The position numbers and the translations under genes are program-made. DNA of 64,000 nucleotides from an uncultured Clostridium sp. (lineage in GTDB: Bacteria; Bacillota; Clostridia; TANB77; CAG-508). Every line of letters begins with the position of its first letter. Position 1 is the first letter of the stretch. Of the stretch, positions 52,724 through 62,442 are shown in pieces. The DNA lies in the NCBI GenBank assembly GCA_902496295.1, contig CABVAF010000004.1:1-64000 (forward strand), read 5' to 3'. The notes beneath the pieces were generated by a model. That model searched no databases, was not told the DNA's origin, and saw only the letters and a program-made list of their open reading frames with translations.

Positions 52724-53995
52724 ATGGTTAACATACTTTTAATTATAATAATTCTTTTAGTTGCAGCTTTTCTAATTATAAGATTTATCAATAAAAGAAA
52801 AAATGAACAAGTAGAAGAAGAAGTACAAGTAGATGATAAAACTTATACATTAGAGAAAATGACAGCTTTTATTAAGAAAAGACTTGATGAAATTACAAAG
52901 GTAAACTTGTATGATATTGGTCTTTCAGAAGAAGAATTAAAAAGAAGAAAAAATAAGAAATACGAATTAAAGAAAGCTTTAAAGGGTTGTACATATGGCG
53001 ATGTTAACGATAAGAAATATGTTAAAGAGTTAATTTTCGACTTACTATATAAAGAGTATGGCGTAGATGAAACTAATGTTTCAAAAGCCATTCCTTTTGA
53101 TGTACCATCTTTATTAACTTCTCAAGACAAATTTGAAATAATCTTATATATGTACAAAAACGAATTCGGTTATGAAGCTATGGCAAAAATTATAGAGAAG
53201 TATAAATTAGACGACTTAAAATATGTTGCAGGAGAAACTAAACCTTCATATGTAATTACTCCAGAAGAGATAGATGACATATATGAAAAAGAAAATTTTG
53301 TTTTAACATTTACAGATAAATTAAATGTAGTAGTACAAAGAATATATCAACATTACAAAGGTTACAGCAGTATAGATGAAATAAGAGATATGAACATAGA
53401 TGGTATTTCAGGTGGTGTATCTGGATTGCCAGAATCATTTATGAGCCAAGTTGCACAAACTGATGGAGACTACTTAAGCCAAATAGTAGAAAATAAAGTT
53501 CCACGTGCTTGTGATAGTATTTGGATAATGTTCCATGGTAAATCAATACGTTTAGCATTTTTATCATTTGGAACAGAAGCAGAATTAAAAAGAGTATGTC
53601 AAAATATTTACAAATATAATAACCCAGGTCAATTATCTGATACAAATGGTTATAAAATTAATGAAATGAAAGACGGTTCTCGTGTCGTTGTTGTTAGACC
53701 AAGCATGTCTGAAACATGGGCATTCTTCGTAAGAAAGTTCGACGTAAAACGTGCTACACTAGAACAAATAGTACTTTTCCCAGGAAAAGAAGAAGCAATA
53801 GATTTACTAAAGTTTTTAGTAAAAGGTGCAAGAATTGTTTCTCTAACAGGAGAGCAAGGATGCCGGAAAGACAACAATGCTTATGGCTATGATAGAAAAT
53901 ATATACGAAACAATGAACCTTCGTATTACAGAAACTGCTTTCGAGCTTCACTTAAGAAAAATTTATCCAACAAGAAATATCTTATCAATGCGTGA
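52724..53995 (+). CDS. TadA/CpaF-type secretion ATPase, N-terminal part (frameshifted)
   Basis: N-terminal part of a type II/IV secretion ATPase. A TM segment at about 4-20 is unusual for TadA. Next comes an N-terminal domain, then the ATPase core entering Walker A in ARIVSLTGEQGC at about residues 370-380. Here the frame breaks: one extra C in TGCCGG (53863 or 53864) changes GKTTM into RKDNN, and the remaining 43 residues are off-frame. Read without that C, the Walker A is GEQGCGKT and the chain continues into the next entry, about 660 residues in all. A single-base change in an otherwise well-kept gene suggests a sequencing or assembly error, or a recent inactivation. Confidence 0.8.
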   Translation: MVNILLIIIILLVAAFLIIRFINKRKNEQVEEEVQVDDKTYTLEKMTAFIKKRLDEITKVNLYDIGLSEEELKRRKNKKYELKKALKGCTYGDVNDKKYVKELIFDLLYKEYGVDETNVSKAIPFDVPSLLTSQDKFEIILYMYKNEFGYEAMAKIIEKYKLDDLKYVAGETKPSYVITPEEIDDIYEKENFVLTFTDKLNVVVQRIYQHYKGYSSIDEIRDMNIDGISGGVSGLPESFMSQVAQTDGDYLSQIVENKVPRACDSIWIMFHGKSIRLAFLSFGTEAELKRVCQNIYKYNNPGQLSDTNGYKINEMKDGSRVVVVRPSMSETWAFFVRKFDVKRATLEQIVLFPGKEEAIDLLKFLVKGARIVSLTGEQGCRKDNNAYGYDRKYIRNNEPSYYRNCFRASLKKNLSNKKYLINA

Positions 53996-54707
53996 AACAG
54001 AAACAGTTTCAGGACAAGAATGTTTGGACGTTCAAAAGAAGACAGATGGTTCTGTTAATATCATCGGTGAGGTTGCAACAGACCCCGTAGCATCTTGGAT
54101 GATACAATCTGCACAGGTTGCATCTAAGTTTACATTATTTACTCACCATGCTAAGACATTCCCAGACTTAGTTACAGCGCTTCGTAACTCAATGCTAAGA
54201 GCAGGTGTTTTCAAAAACGAAAAAACAGCAGAAGAGCAAGTTGTACAAGTTTTAAACTTTGATATTCACTTAGTTAAGGACTTTAGAGGTAGAAGATACA
54301 TAGAAAGAGTAACAGAGTGTATACCAGTAGAAGAGAAAAACGAGTATACATATGATCATAGAAAAGAAAATACATTAGAAGGAAAATTTGACAAATTTAT
54401 GGATAACTCTACGATATTCTATAGCAAAACAACAAACAGAGAGTTATACCAATATAGAAATATAATGGAATACCATGATGGAAAATATGTTTTAACAAAT
54501 CCAATTTCAGATAAAAATATAAGAGAAATGAGAATTAACATGGACGATGCAGATGTTGGAGAGTTTGATAAATTCTTAGAGAGAAATTGGGGAATAAAAC
54601 CACCAAAATTAGACGATTATGATATAGAAACGGAAAATAACAGTGAAGAAGTAGAAACAAAAAAAAGAGGAAGAAAACCAAAAACACAATTGGCTGAAGA
54701 AAACTAA
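53877..54707 (+). CDS. TadA/CpaF-type secretion ATPase, C-terminal part (frameshifted)
   Basis: Continuation of the ATPase in the +1-shifted frame. TTMLMAMIENIYETMNLRITE completes the P-loop helix. GEVATDPVASWMIQSAQVAS supplies the Walker B region and ASKFTLFTHHAKTFPDLVTA the His box, in the family order. The tail (about 240-276) is Lys/Arg-rich. The ATG at 53877 is simply the first Met after the break and has no SD, so this is not an independent start. Together with 52724-53995 it forms one gene between the MinD-like pair and the T2SSF-domain gene. Confidence 0.8.
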   Translation: MLMAMIENIYETMNLRITETAFELHLRKIYPTRNILSMRETETVSGQECLDVQKKTDGSVNIIGEVATDPVASWMIQSAQVASKFTLFTHHAKTFPDLVTALRNSMLRAGVFKNEKTAEEQVVQVLNFDIHLVKDFRGRRYIERVTECIPVEEKNEYTYDHRKENTLEGKFDKFMDNSTIFYSKTTNRELYQYRNIMEYHDGKYVLTNPISDKNIREMRINMDDADVGEFDKFLERNWGIKPPKLDDYDIETENNSEEVETKKRGRKPKTQLAEEN

Positions 54708-54732
54708 TTAAAAGGGAGGTGAGCATCACAAT

Positions 54733-56823
54733 ATGTCTAATCAAATGTTAATGTACATGATGATAGGAATAGGTATACTTTTTGCAGTTATAGTGCTTGC
54801 ATATATTTTGATTAGTAAAAAGTTAAACAGTTCTGAAACAAGAGAAATACAAAAATTAAGACAAGGTACTCAAGCTAAAAAGTTTTCATCAGAAATTGTG
54901 TACCAAAAGTTGTATGTGTTTTATAGAAAGATACCATTTATAAAAAGGTATTTGTTAAAAGTAAGAAGAAAGCTTGAAATTATAAATATTGATGATGAAT
55001 ACTTAACAAGAAGACAAGCTGCCCAAATTTTATCAAGAACCTTCCTTATTTTAATACCATTAACAATAGTTATTGTAGCAATTACACATTCAAATACATT
55101 GCTTATGTGTATATTACTTATATTTGAATTGTTTATGATAGATAGTTTTATAGATGGTAGTGTTGATAAAATAGATAATAAGCTTTTAAGACAGCAAATA
55201 GAATTTTTCTCAGAAATAAGGCATGCATACCATGAAACAAACATGGTTGAAGAAGCAATTTACCAAGTAGCTCAAGATGATGAGCATCCAGAAGTTTCTA
55301 GACAAGCAGAAAAAATATATGAGGTTTTAATATCAAATGATCCAGAATCAGAACTTGAAAGATATTATGATGTTGCGCCAAATAGTTACTTAAAAGAATT
55401 CGCAGGTGTTTCTTACCTTACAAAAGAATTTGGAGACAGAAAAGTTGAAGGTGCATCATTATATTTAAAGAATTTAAACAATATTACTCAAGAGATGCAA
55501 CTTGAAATATTAAAAAGAGATAAATTAGATTATACATTCCAGAGCTTGTCACTAATTTCTATAGTACCTATGTTGGCGTTAGAACCTATTAAAAACTGGT
55601 CAATGTCACAATTTAGCTTTACACAAAGCTTCTATGCTGGTAAAAATGGAATGCTAGTACAAATATTAGTTTTAGTAATTACATTTGTATGTTACATATT
55701 AACAAGAAAATTAAAGGATAATGGTTCAACAGCACAAAATACAAAAAATACAGAAAATCCATGGCAAGAAAAATTATATAAGATAAAACCAATTAAAAAA
55801 TTTATAGATTTATTTATTCCTAAAGATGGAACAAAAGAATATAGAAAAATTAGAAAAGACATGAAGGATTCAGCTACTAAGGATAAAATACAGTGGATTT
55901 ATATTAATAGAATAGTTCTTTGTGTAGTAACATTTGTAGCATCCTTAATACTTATTATACAGTTACACCAAATTACAATTAAAAATGTTTATACAGACCC
56001 TACTGTAGATTATAATATTATAGGGCAAATGAGTGAGAAAGATACAGCAAACGCGATGGAGCTTACAGAGTCCGACAATGATTACTTATACAAATACAGA
56101 GGAGATACAACTATAACTGAGGCAAAAATTCGTGAAGATATGCGTAAGGGTAGAGTAAATGACGATTATGAAACAAGTACAGATGCAGAAATAGAAACAG
56201 CTGCAAAAAGGGTTTATGGAAAGTTACAACAAGTTAATAGTGAAAACTTAAAATGGTTTGAAGTGTTAATTGCTATGGTTTTAGCAGTTATAGCATACAT
56301 GGGACCAATTTGGATGCTAAAATTCCAAGCTAAGATGAGACAACTAGAAATGGAAGATGAAGTAATGCAATTCCAAACAATTATTTTAATGCTAATGAGA
56401 ATAGAAAGAGTTAATGTTGAAATGATTTTGGAATGGTTAGAGAGATATGCTAACATATTTAAAGAACCAATTAGTAAGTGTGTTAATAACTACGAGAGTG
56501 GTCCTTGGGAAGCGTTAGAGGAATTAAAAGACGATATATCTTTCCCACAGTTAATAATATTAGTTGAGAGCTTACAAGCAGCAGTTGAAAAAATACCAAT
56601 TTCTGATGCCTTTGATGAGTTAGATACAGAAAGAGACTATTATCAAGCTAAAAGAAAAGAATCTAATGATAGATTAATTAGTAGAAAAGGTATGATAGGA
56701 AAGGCAATAGGATTTGCTCCTATGGTTATACTATTTGTTGGATATCTAATTATCCCATTAGTATTTATAGGATTAACAAGTATGACAAGTTCATTCGACA
56801 GTATGACATCAACTACACTATAA
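54733..56823 (+). CDS. TadB/TadC-like platform protein, double T2SSF domain
   Basis: A 696-residue membrane protein. An N-terminal TM (about 7-27) and basic loop precede a first T2SSF-like helical domain (EIRHAYHETNMVEEAIYQVAQ) with TM pairs near 95-140 and 310-330. Then come a second set of TM (about 390-410, 510-530) and a C-terminal T2SSF domain (QTIILMLMRIERVNVEMILE, LVESLQAAVEKIPISDAFDE), ending in two TM. It appears to be TadB and TadC in one chain. SD GGGAGGTGA lies upstream. Confidence 0.75.
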   Translation: MSNQMLMYMMIGIGILFAVIVLAYILISKKLNSSETREIQKLRQGTQAKKFSSEIVYQKLYVFYRKIPFIKRYLLKVRRKLEIINIDDEYLTRRQAAQILSRTFLILIPLTIVIVAITHSNTLLMCILLIFELFMIDSFIDGSVDKIDNKLLRQQIEFFSEIRHAYHETNMVEEAIYQVAQDDEHPEVSRQAEKIYEVLISNDPESELERYYDVAPNSYLKEFAGVSYLTKEFGDRKVEGASLYLKNLNNITQEMQLEILKRDKLDYTFQSLSLISIVPMLALEPIKNWSMSQFSFTQSFYAGKNGMLVQILVLVITFVCYILTRKLKDNGSTAQNTKNTENPWQEKLYKIKPIKKFIDLFIPKDGTKEYRKIRKDMKDSATKDKIQWIYINRIVLCVVTFVASLILIIQLHQITIKNVYTDPTVDYNIIGQMSEKDTANAMELTESDNDYLYKYRGDTTITEAKIREDMRKGRVNDDYETSTDAEIETAAKRVYGKLQQVNSENLKWFEVLIAMVLAVIAYMGPIWMLKFQAKMRQLEMEDEVMQFQTIILMLMRIERVNVEMILEWLERYANIFKEPISKCVNNYESGPWEALEELKDDISFPQLIILVESLQAAVEKIPISDAFDELDTERDYYQAKRKESNDRLISRKGMIGKAIGFAPMVILFVGYLIIPLVFIGLTSMTSSFDSMTSTTL

Positions 56824-56834
56824 GGAGGTTAAGC

Positions 56835-57518
56835 ATGGAGAATGCATCAAGAGCGCTAATAATAGCTGGTAGCGTATTAATTTCATTGTTGGTTATAGCT
56901 GCTGCAGTATTCATGTTTAACCAACTTTCGGATTTAAGGCAAACACAAGAAAATGCACAAATGGAAGATAAACTTCAAAGTTTTTATTCAAATTTAGATA
57001 CATATATAGAAGCAAACAAAAGAGGAAGCGATATATTATCATTGGCAAATTTGATAGATGACTTTAATGAAAGACGTGCAGGCCAAAATGAGAATAAATA
57101 TGGAAATGAAGGATATGACCAAATTTCATTAAGGGTTCATTACAATGTAAGTACAGTAGATTGGAATACCACAGTATTCTTTAAAGGACATAAAGATGGA
57201 TGGTTTAATTCTGCAGAAGAATTAACTAAAGCTAAAAAAGCTATAGATGATGCAGTAGATAAAAAAGGAAAAGAAAAAATTGCAGGAGTAAACAATTATA
57301 ATGTACAGCAACTTGCTAGTATGAGATATCAAGAATTAATGGTTCTTACTAACGGAAATGACGAGTTATTGACGAAAATACAGCAAGAAGCAGAAGCATA
57401 TAATATTTTAGTTGCAGAACAAAAAGATGTGAAAAATACAGTAAGGTTTAAAGAACCGCAGGTAACATATGACAATATAAGTGGAAGGGTAACAGAGCTT
57501 GTGTATGAACAAAAATAA
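56835..57518 (+). CDS. MENA-family pilin-like protein 1
   Basis: A 227-residue protein, first of four that start Met-Glu-Asn-Ala. The N-terminus MENASRALIIAGSVLISLLV is a TM helix beginning at about residue 7, with no leader before it. A polar helix (NQLSDLRQTQENAQMEDKLQ) continues as in type IV pilins, then comes a globular extracellular part. I cannot see a prepilin peptidase site, so processing may differ or the protein may stay as a membrane-anchored pseudopilin. SD AAGGAGG lies eight bases upstream; it is 11 bases after the platform gene. Confidence 0.7.
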   Translation: MENASRALIIAGSVLISLLVIAAAVFMFNQLSDLRQTQENAQMEDKLQSFYSNLDTYIEANKRGSDILSLANLIDDFNERRAGQNENKYGNEGYDQISLRVHYNVSTVDWNTTVFFKGHKDGWFNSAEELTKAKKAIDDAVDKKGKEKIAGVNNYNVQQLASMRYQELMVLTNGNDELLTKIQQEAEAYNILVAEQKDVKNTVRFKEPQVTYDNISGRVTELVYEQK

Positions 57519-57542
57519 ATTGTAACATGGAGGTAGGAAAAC

Positions 57543-58133
57543 ATGGAAAATGCATCAAAAGCATTAATAATGGCAGCTGGTGTTTTGCTTGGTGTAATGA
57601 TAATTTCATTTGCTGTTTACCTATTTTCTACATTTGGAAGTTATAGTAATGATGTTTATACGCAAATGGAAGCCACAAGAATGGAGGCATTTAATAGTCA
57701 ATTTACTAAGTTTTATGGAACAGAGCAAAGAGAGAATCCTTATGATACTAATTCAGATAAATACTATAATGGACCAATATTGTGTACAGTACAAGATGTT
57801 GTTACTATAGCAAAACTTGCAAGAGATAGTAATTCGAAATATGGTGTTTATGAAGATGATTCAAATTATATTAGTACAAATGAAAATGACATGTACATAA
57901 CAGTAAATTTGCTTAGTGAACCTAGAAAAGGAAAAAATATAGAGAATTGGACAGGAAATCAATTTACTGATTTAATTAAAAATAATACATTTGTAGATGG
58001 AAGTACATCTAATATAAAATATTATTACATAACTTCAATAGAATACATGAATGTAACAGATGATTTACAAAGAGTTAGAGAGATAAATATTGATGTAGTA
58101 GATGTAAATAAATATCTACAAAAAATTGAATAA
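57543..58133 (+). CDS. MENA-family pilin-like protein 2
   Basis: A 196-residue paralogue: MENASKALIMAAGVLLGVMI starts a single TM helix, followed by the pilin-like polar helix (YSNDVYTQMEATRMEAFNSQ) and a mixed alpha/beta C-terminus. SD ATGGAGG lies upstream. The 24-base gap from the previous gene indicates the same operon. A SigA-like promoter begins about 40 bases after it, so the downstream genes may also be read separately. Confidence 0.7.
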   Translation: MENASKALIMAAGVLLGVMIISFAVYLFSTFGSYSNDVYTQMEATRMEAFNSQFTKFYGTEQRENPYDTNSDKYYNGPILCTVQDVVTIAKLARDSNSKYGVYEDDSNYISTNENDMYITVNLLSEPRKGKNIENWTGNQFTDLIKNNTFVDGSTSNIKYYYITSIEYMNVTDDLQRVREINIDVVDVNKYLQKIE

Positions 58134-58171
58134 ATTGACAAAAATATACAGCAAATTACAGTAAAAATGGT

Positions 58172-58200
58172 TTGCAATAAATATGTTATAATGTTATAAT
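58172..58200 (+). promoter_or_regulatory. Internal SigA promoter in the Tad-like locus
   Basis: TTGCAA (58172-58177), a 17-base spacer, and TATAAT (58195-58200). A second TATAAT occurs inside the spacer. The transcript would start about ten bases before the next ATG. Confidence 0.75.
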
Positions 58201-58217
58201 AGAAATATAGAGGAATT

Positions 58218-58667
58218 ATGAAAAAAAATCTTATTATTTTAATTTCAGTATTATTAATTATATGTGCATTTGCAGTTTACTTTACTATAAATTATAGAAA
58301 TATGCAAATAGATGCACAAATAAATAATAAAGAATATATTACATATAAAGATAAAACTATTGTTGGTACAACTTTAGTTTCTATAATAAACAAAACAGTA
58401 GACAACAATGAAAAAAATAACATAAAAAAAGATGATTCAAATATTTATATAGAAAATGAAGACAATTCAGTAAAAATATACATATACTTTTTAGATGAAG
58501 ATGGTAAGCAAATAGAGACACCATATACAATGGAACAAATTTATAATAAAGGAACAGAAAGTTTTATTAAATTATATGGGACAAGCAATTTTTATTGCTC
58601 AAACATAGACTATCATGAGAAGACTGGAAATGTGAAAAGCTTAACATTTGAACAACAAATTTATTAA
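58218..58667 (+). CDS. Small anchored extracellular protein of unknown function
   Basis: A 149-residue protein with an N-terminal signal-anchor (KNLIILISVLLIICAFAVYF) and an extracellular domain of about 120 residues rich in Asn, Lys and Asp. No known motif was recognised. It sits between MENA proteins 2 and 3 and has its own promoter, so it may be an accessory factor or a regulator-type insertion in the locus. SD AGAGGA lies very close to the ATG. Confidence 0.65.
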   Translation: MKKNLIILISVLLIICAFAVYFTINYRNMQIDAQINNKEYITYKDKTIVGTTLVSIINKTVDNNEKNNIKKDDSNIYIENEDNSVKIYIYFLDEDGKQIETPYTMEQIYNKGTESFIKLYGTSNFYCSNIDYHEKTGNVKSLTFEQQIY

Positions 58668-58767
58668 ATTGATATTAATATTAGATTATAGAATTATGGC
58701 TATGGTATATAATCTAAAATTTATATAAATAAAAAAACTAAAGTAAAATTTAAAGGAGGAATTTTTT

Positions 58768-59208
58768 ATGGAGAATGCATCAAAAGCATTAATTATCGCA
58801 GGAGCAATTTTATTAGCAATTTTAATTATAGGTTTGGGTATGTTTATTTACAACCAAGCAGCAGATACTTTAGGAAGTGCAAATTTAAGTTCACAACAAG
58901 TAGATTCATACAACAGTGAATTTTTACAATATGCAGGAACTAGACAAGGTTCTCAAGTTAAAACTTTAATTAATAGTGTAAAATCACACAATAGAGCAAG
59001 TACAGATGACCCAAGCCAACAGATACAACTTACAAATGAAGACTATGGTGATGATGGAGGAAGTGTTGATGCACCATCAGAAGCTATAACAAAATATGAA
59101 AACCCAACAATACTTTCTGCAAAAACATATAAAGTAACATTTGCATATGATCCAAATAGTGGACTTATAACAGCAATTGGTATAGTTGAAAAAGCAGGCA
59201 ATAATTAA
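58768..59208 (+). CDS. MENA-family pilin-like protein 3
   Basis: A 146-residue paralogue, the smallest. MENASKALIIAGAILLAILI opens a TM helix, followed by NQAADTLGSANLSSQQVDSY and a short globular domain. Its size, simple structure and strong SD (AAAGGAGG) make it the best candidate for a major structural subunit, which is inference from comparison with Flp-type pilins. Confidence 0.7.
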   Translation: MENASKALIIAGAILLAILIIGLGMFIYNQAADTLGSANLSSQQVDSYNSEFLQYAGTRQGSQVKTLINSVKSHNRASTDDPSQQIQLTNEDYGDDGGSVDAPSEAITKYENPTILSAKTYKVTFAYDPNSGLITAIGIVEKAGNN

Positions 59209-59235
59209 AACTAAATTATTAAAAGGATTTAAAAT

Positions 59236-60015
59236 ATGGAAAACGCAGTAGATGCCTTAAAAATGGCTTTTGCCGTAATAGTTTTTGTATTAGCATTAAC
59301 AGTCGGAATAGCTGTTTTTACTCAAGCGAGAACAGCTTCCGATGTTATTTTACAAGGACAAGATTCAACTGAATATTACGAGTATGTTAAAGCAGGAATA
59401 TATGACGATGAAACTGGTCAATGGATATCTACAGGTGACACAAGAATAGTTGGAATAGAAACAGTTATTCCAACTTTGTATAGATATTATAAAGAAAATT
59501 ATACTGTAATTTTTCTAGAGGAAGATGGAACTCCAATGGAAATATATAAAACTATGACAGAACCAACTTTATGGAGTGGTTCAGATCCATCTAAAAATAC
59601 AATTGCACCTATTGTGTCAAAATATTATGATGGAGTATTAGATACACACGTTGGAGTAAAGTCTAACGATTTAAAAATTTGTTCTTTCGATTTGGATGAA
59701 GAAACAAGCAGACATGAACCATGGACAGGTAATGCTAATACAGATGCAAAGAAAAATTTAGATGCTTTCTTAAATGGTGGAGAGTTTGCATTTCCAAGTA
59801 ATGACGGAAGAGTATATAAGTACAAAGGTTTTATAAATGAACATGGAGATAAAAAGTTTAGAGAACTAATGGGAGAATACAACTACGATTTAAATGCAAA
59901 TAGTGATGATCCAGAGACAGATACACATGGAGCATATGATGACACAATAAAAAATAAAAAGAAAAGAGTAATTGTATATCAAGTAGTAAATCAAAGTGAA
60001 GATGATGGAACTTAA
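59236..60015 (+). CDS. MENA-family pilin-like protein 4 (divergent)
   Basis: A 259-residue protein: MENAVDALKMAFAVIVFVLA keeps the MENA start and TM helix but differs in the next residues (VDALK for SKALI). A polar helix with FTQARTASDVILQGQDSTEY follows, then a larger extracellular domain (PTLYRYYKENYTVIFLEEDG). Larger size and divergence suggest a minor or tip-type subunit (inference). It is 27 bases after MENA protein 3. Confidence 0.68.
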   Translation: MENAVDALKMAFAVIVFVLALTVGIAVFTQARTASDVILQGQDSTEYYEYVKAGIYDDETGQWISTGDTRIVGIETVIPTLYRYYKENYTVIFLEEDGTPMEIYKTMTEPTLWSGSDPSKNTIAPIVSKYYDGVLDTHVGVKSNDLKICSFDLDEETSRHEPWTGNANTDAKKNLDAFLNGGEFAFPSNDGRVYKYKGFINEHGDKKFRELMGEYNYDLNANSDDPETDTHGAYDDTIKNKKKRVIVYQVVNQSEDDGT

Positions 60016-60036
60016 AAATAGAAGGGAGGAATAAAA

Positions 60037-60564
60037 ATGGGTGATACATTAATAACTGTTATAGCTATATTTTTAGCAGCTATTTTAATGTTTGTGTTTC
60101 CATTAATGGCATTATCAGAAAGAACTGATGATATGGCACAATTGTCTGTACAAACAGCTACTACAGAGTTTGTAGATAGTGTAAGAACGACAGGAAAGTT
60201 AAATCTTTCAGACTATGAGCAATTTTTACAAACAATAACTGCAACAGGAAATACATTTGATGTAGAACTAGAGATTAAACATTTGGACGAAAATCCCGGA
60301 CAAAAAACAACGCAAGCAGAAGTTACAAAAATTGGCGAGAATATATATTATAATGAATATACAAGCCAAATAATGGAAGAACTAGAGGACAAAGGCTATA
60401 TTAGACTAAAAGAAGGAGACATGTTTTCAACTACTGTAAAAAATACAAATACTACAATTGCTCAACAATTACGTGGATTTTTCTACAAAATTGCTGGAAA
60501 TGAAAATGCCCAAGTAGCTGCTAAACACGGTGGTGTAGTTTCTGTAAACGGAAGTGGAAATTAA
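60037..60564 (+). CDS. Tad-locus TadE-like small anchored protein
   Basis: A 175-residue protein with an N-terminal TM (TLITVIAIFLAAILMFVFPL) and an extracellular region. Its layout is like TadE-type minor pilins (single TM, short soluble domain), but no family motif is decisive. SD GGGAGGA lies close upstream. Its stop overlaps the start of the next gene by one base (TAATG), indicating tight translational coupling. Confidence 0.6.
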   Translation: MGDTLITVIAIFLAAILMFVFPLMALSERTDDMAQLSVQTATTEFVDSVRTTGKLNLSDYEQFLQTITATGNTFDVELEIKHLDENPGQKTTQAEVTKIGENIYYNEYTSQIMEELEDKGYIRLKEGDMFSTTVKNTNTTIAQQLRGFFYKIAGNENAQVAAKHGGVVSVNGSGN

Positions 60565-62342
60565 TGAAGATACAATATTTAGCTGTCATATTTGTTGTAA
60601 TAATGGTGCCGATTTCTTTGGCACTTTCAACATATATACAAACACAAGTAGATACAATAAGTTTACAAACATCATATAAAAGTAAATTATATGATGCTAC
60701 TTATGATGCTGTAACTGCTTTTCAAATAAATACAGTAAACAATAAATATTCTAGTATTAGTAACTCTAAAATAAGAGACATAGAAGCATCTGCTAATACT
60801 TTTTTTACATCTTTAGCAGATACAATGAATGCTACAGGTTATTCTAAAGAAACGCTTCAACCTTTTGTGCCAGCATTAGTTTATACTTTATATGACGGAT
60901 ATTATTTATATGGAAAATATAAAAATGTTATGCCAGAACAAGGTCAGGTTGAGGATTACAATGATGCTGAATATCAATGGGGACTTAAACCATATGTTTA
61001 CTATAGTTGTAGATATGTTAAAGGTACTGAAGAGGTTATAGTAAATTATACACTAGACAATTTTATTACAGTTTATTATAGAAGTGGCACAGGTGCAAAT
61101 AGTAAGTATGAAACTAGGTCTGGTTATTTAATTAATCCAAATGCATGGGATAGTACAAAATCTACGTATGATGGTGTAGATATTGTTGATACTCATTTAA
61201 CAGAAGAGTTATTATTTGTTACTAAAGATAGTAATGACGAATATGAGCATGGAACATATGAATATATAAACTATCAAAATCAAAAAATATATATAGATAA
61301 TTCTAATCCTTCACAAGGAAAATATTTTAGATATGAGGATTATGAAAAAACATACATTTCTCCAAATACTCAAACAGAAAGAGATATAGATAACTATATT
61401 GCAAATTATGGACAATATGGTGCTCATATGTATTTTAATGAGGCAAAAGAGTTTAGTGAATGGGTAAATAATACATTGGGCTGGGTAACACAGGCGTATG
61501 CAGTAGATGAAAATGGAGACAAAATAGATTTTGAGGAATTACAAGGTTCAACAGGAACAGAAAAAATATTTGACACAACTAGAGATACGAATAATCCATT
61601 TTCTTCCAACTCAATATTTGATGAAAATAGAAGAGTAATAATAAAACATACAATTCAAACAACACTTACAGCTGCTATAGGTGCATATAATGAATATTCT
61701 GGAGTTAACTATGAGTTTGCACTTCCTGTATTAACAGAAAGTGATTGGGATAAAATACAAAATCATATTTGTGTACTTTCTTTCTTACAAGGATTACCTA
61801 TAGGAAGTAAATACTATAATGATTATGTTATTTTAACAAATGATAAAAACGAAGAATATATTGCAAAGGATTCTATATATATTACAACAAAAGAAGAAGG
61901 CAGTAATACTATAGAATACCATCAACCAGGATGTAGTAGATTAATAGAAAATTCGGATACTACTAGTATGACTATAATACCTCAAAGTCAAATGAGAGAA
62001 GCATATTATAATATAGACTTTTTACGTCAGACTGTAAGAATTTCCGAAGGAAATTATATATATTTCTACCCACAGGCAAAATACAATGCAGAAACAGGTA
62101 AAAATGACTATTGTACAGCATGTTACAACTGTATAGTAAATACAAGTAGCACATATGACATAGAAGACATAATAGATGGAGTTATAGAAGACCCTAAATC
62201 TGAAACGGGAGAAACTTTATTTGATGCTTCAGACATTAATACAAAAAATGATAAATTTAGAACAGTAAGAAGCATGTATTATAGTGCTTTAGCGAGAGAA
62301 AGATATTACTTATATAAAAGTAACGATTATTTAAATGAATAA
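60564..62342 (+). CDS. Tad-locus large anchored protein (TadG-like)
   Basis: A 592-residue protein: an N-terminal TM (YLAVIFVVIMVPISLALSTY) is followed by a long extracellular domain. The first part (QTSYKSKLYDATYDAVTAFQ) resembles the helical stem of TadE/TadG proteins, then comes a Tyr/Asn/Asp-rich body. A pair of cysteines occurs in YCTACYNCIVN. It is the last gene of the Tad-like run; about 100 bases later spoIVB begins. The assignment rests on position and topology. Confidence 0.6.
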   Translation: MKIQYLAVIFVVIMVPISLALSTYIQTQVDTISLQTSYKSKLYDATYDAVTAFQINTVNNKYSSISNSKIRDIEASANTFFTSLADTMNATGYSKETLQPFVPALVYTLYDGYYLYGKYKNVMPEQGQVEDYNDAEYQWGLKPYVYYSCRYVKGTEEVIVNYTLDNFITVYYRSGTGANSKYETRSGYLINPNAWDSTKSTYDGVDIVDTHLTEELLFVTKDSNDEYEHGTYEYINYQNQKIYIDNSNPSQGKYFRYEDYEKTYISPNTQTERDIDNYIANYGQYGAHMYFNEAKEFSEWVNNTLGWVTQAYAVDENGDKIDFEELQGSTGTEKIFDTTRDTNNPFSSNSIFDENRRVIIKHTIQTTLTAAIGAYNEYSGVNYEFALPVLTESDWDKIQNHICVLSFLQGLPIGSKYYNDYVILTNDKNEEYIAKDSIYITTKEEGSNTIEYHQPGCSRLIENSDTTSMTIIPQSQMREAYYNIDFLRQTVRISEGNYIYFYPQAKYNAETGKNDYCTACYNCIVNTSSTYDIEDIIDGVIEDPKSETGETLFDASDINTKNDKFRTVRSMYYSALARERYYLYKSNDYLNE

Positions 62343-62442
62343 TTAATTTATAAATACTAAATAGTAAATTATAAAATTTTAAATTTAAAATAGTTTAAAA
62401 TAAACAAAAAATGGTTATCATATATTTGGAAAGGATTGATAT

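Noticed and set aside
53877..53900. Independent gene start for the C-terminal ATPase part
   Set aside because: There is no SD, and the sequence continues the P-loop helix of the upstream part once one base is discounted.
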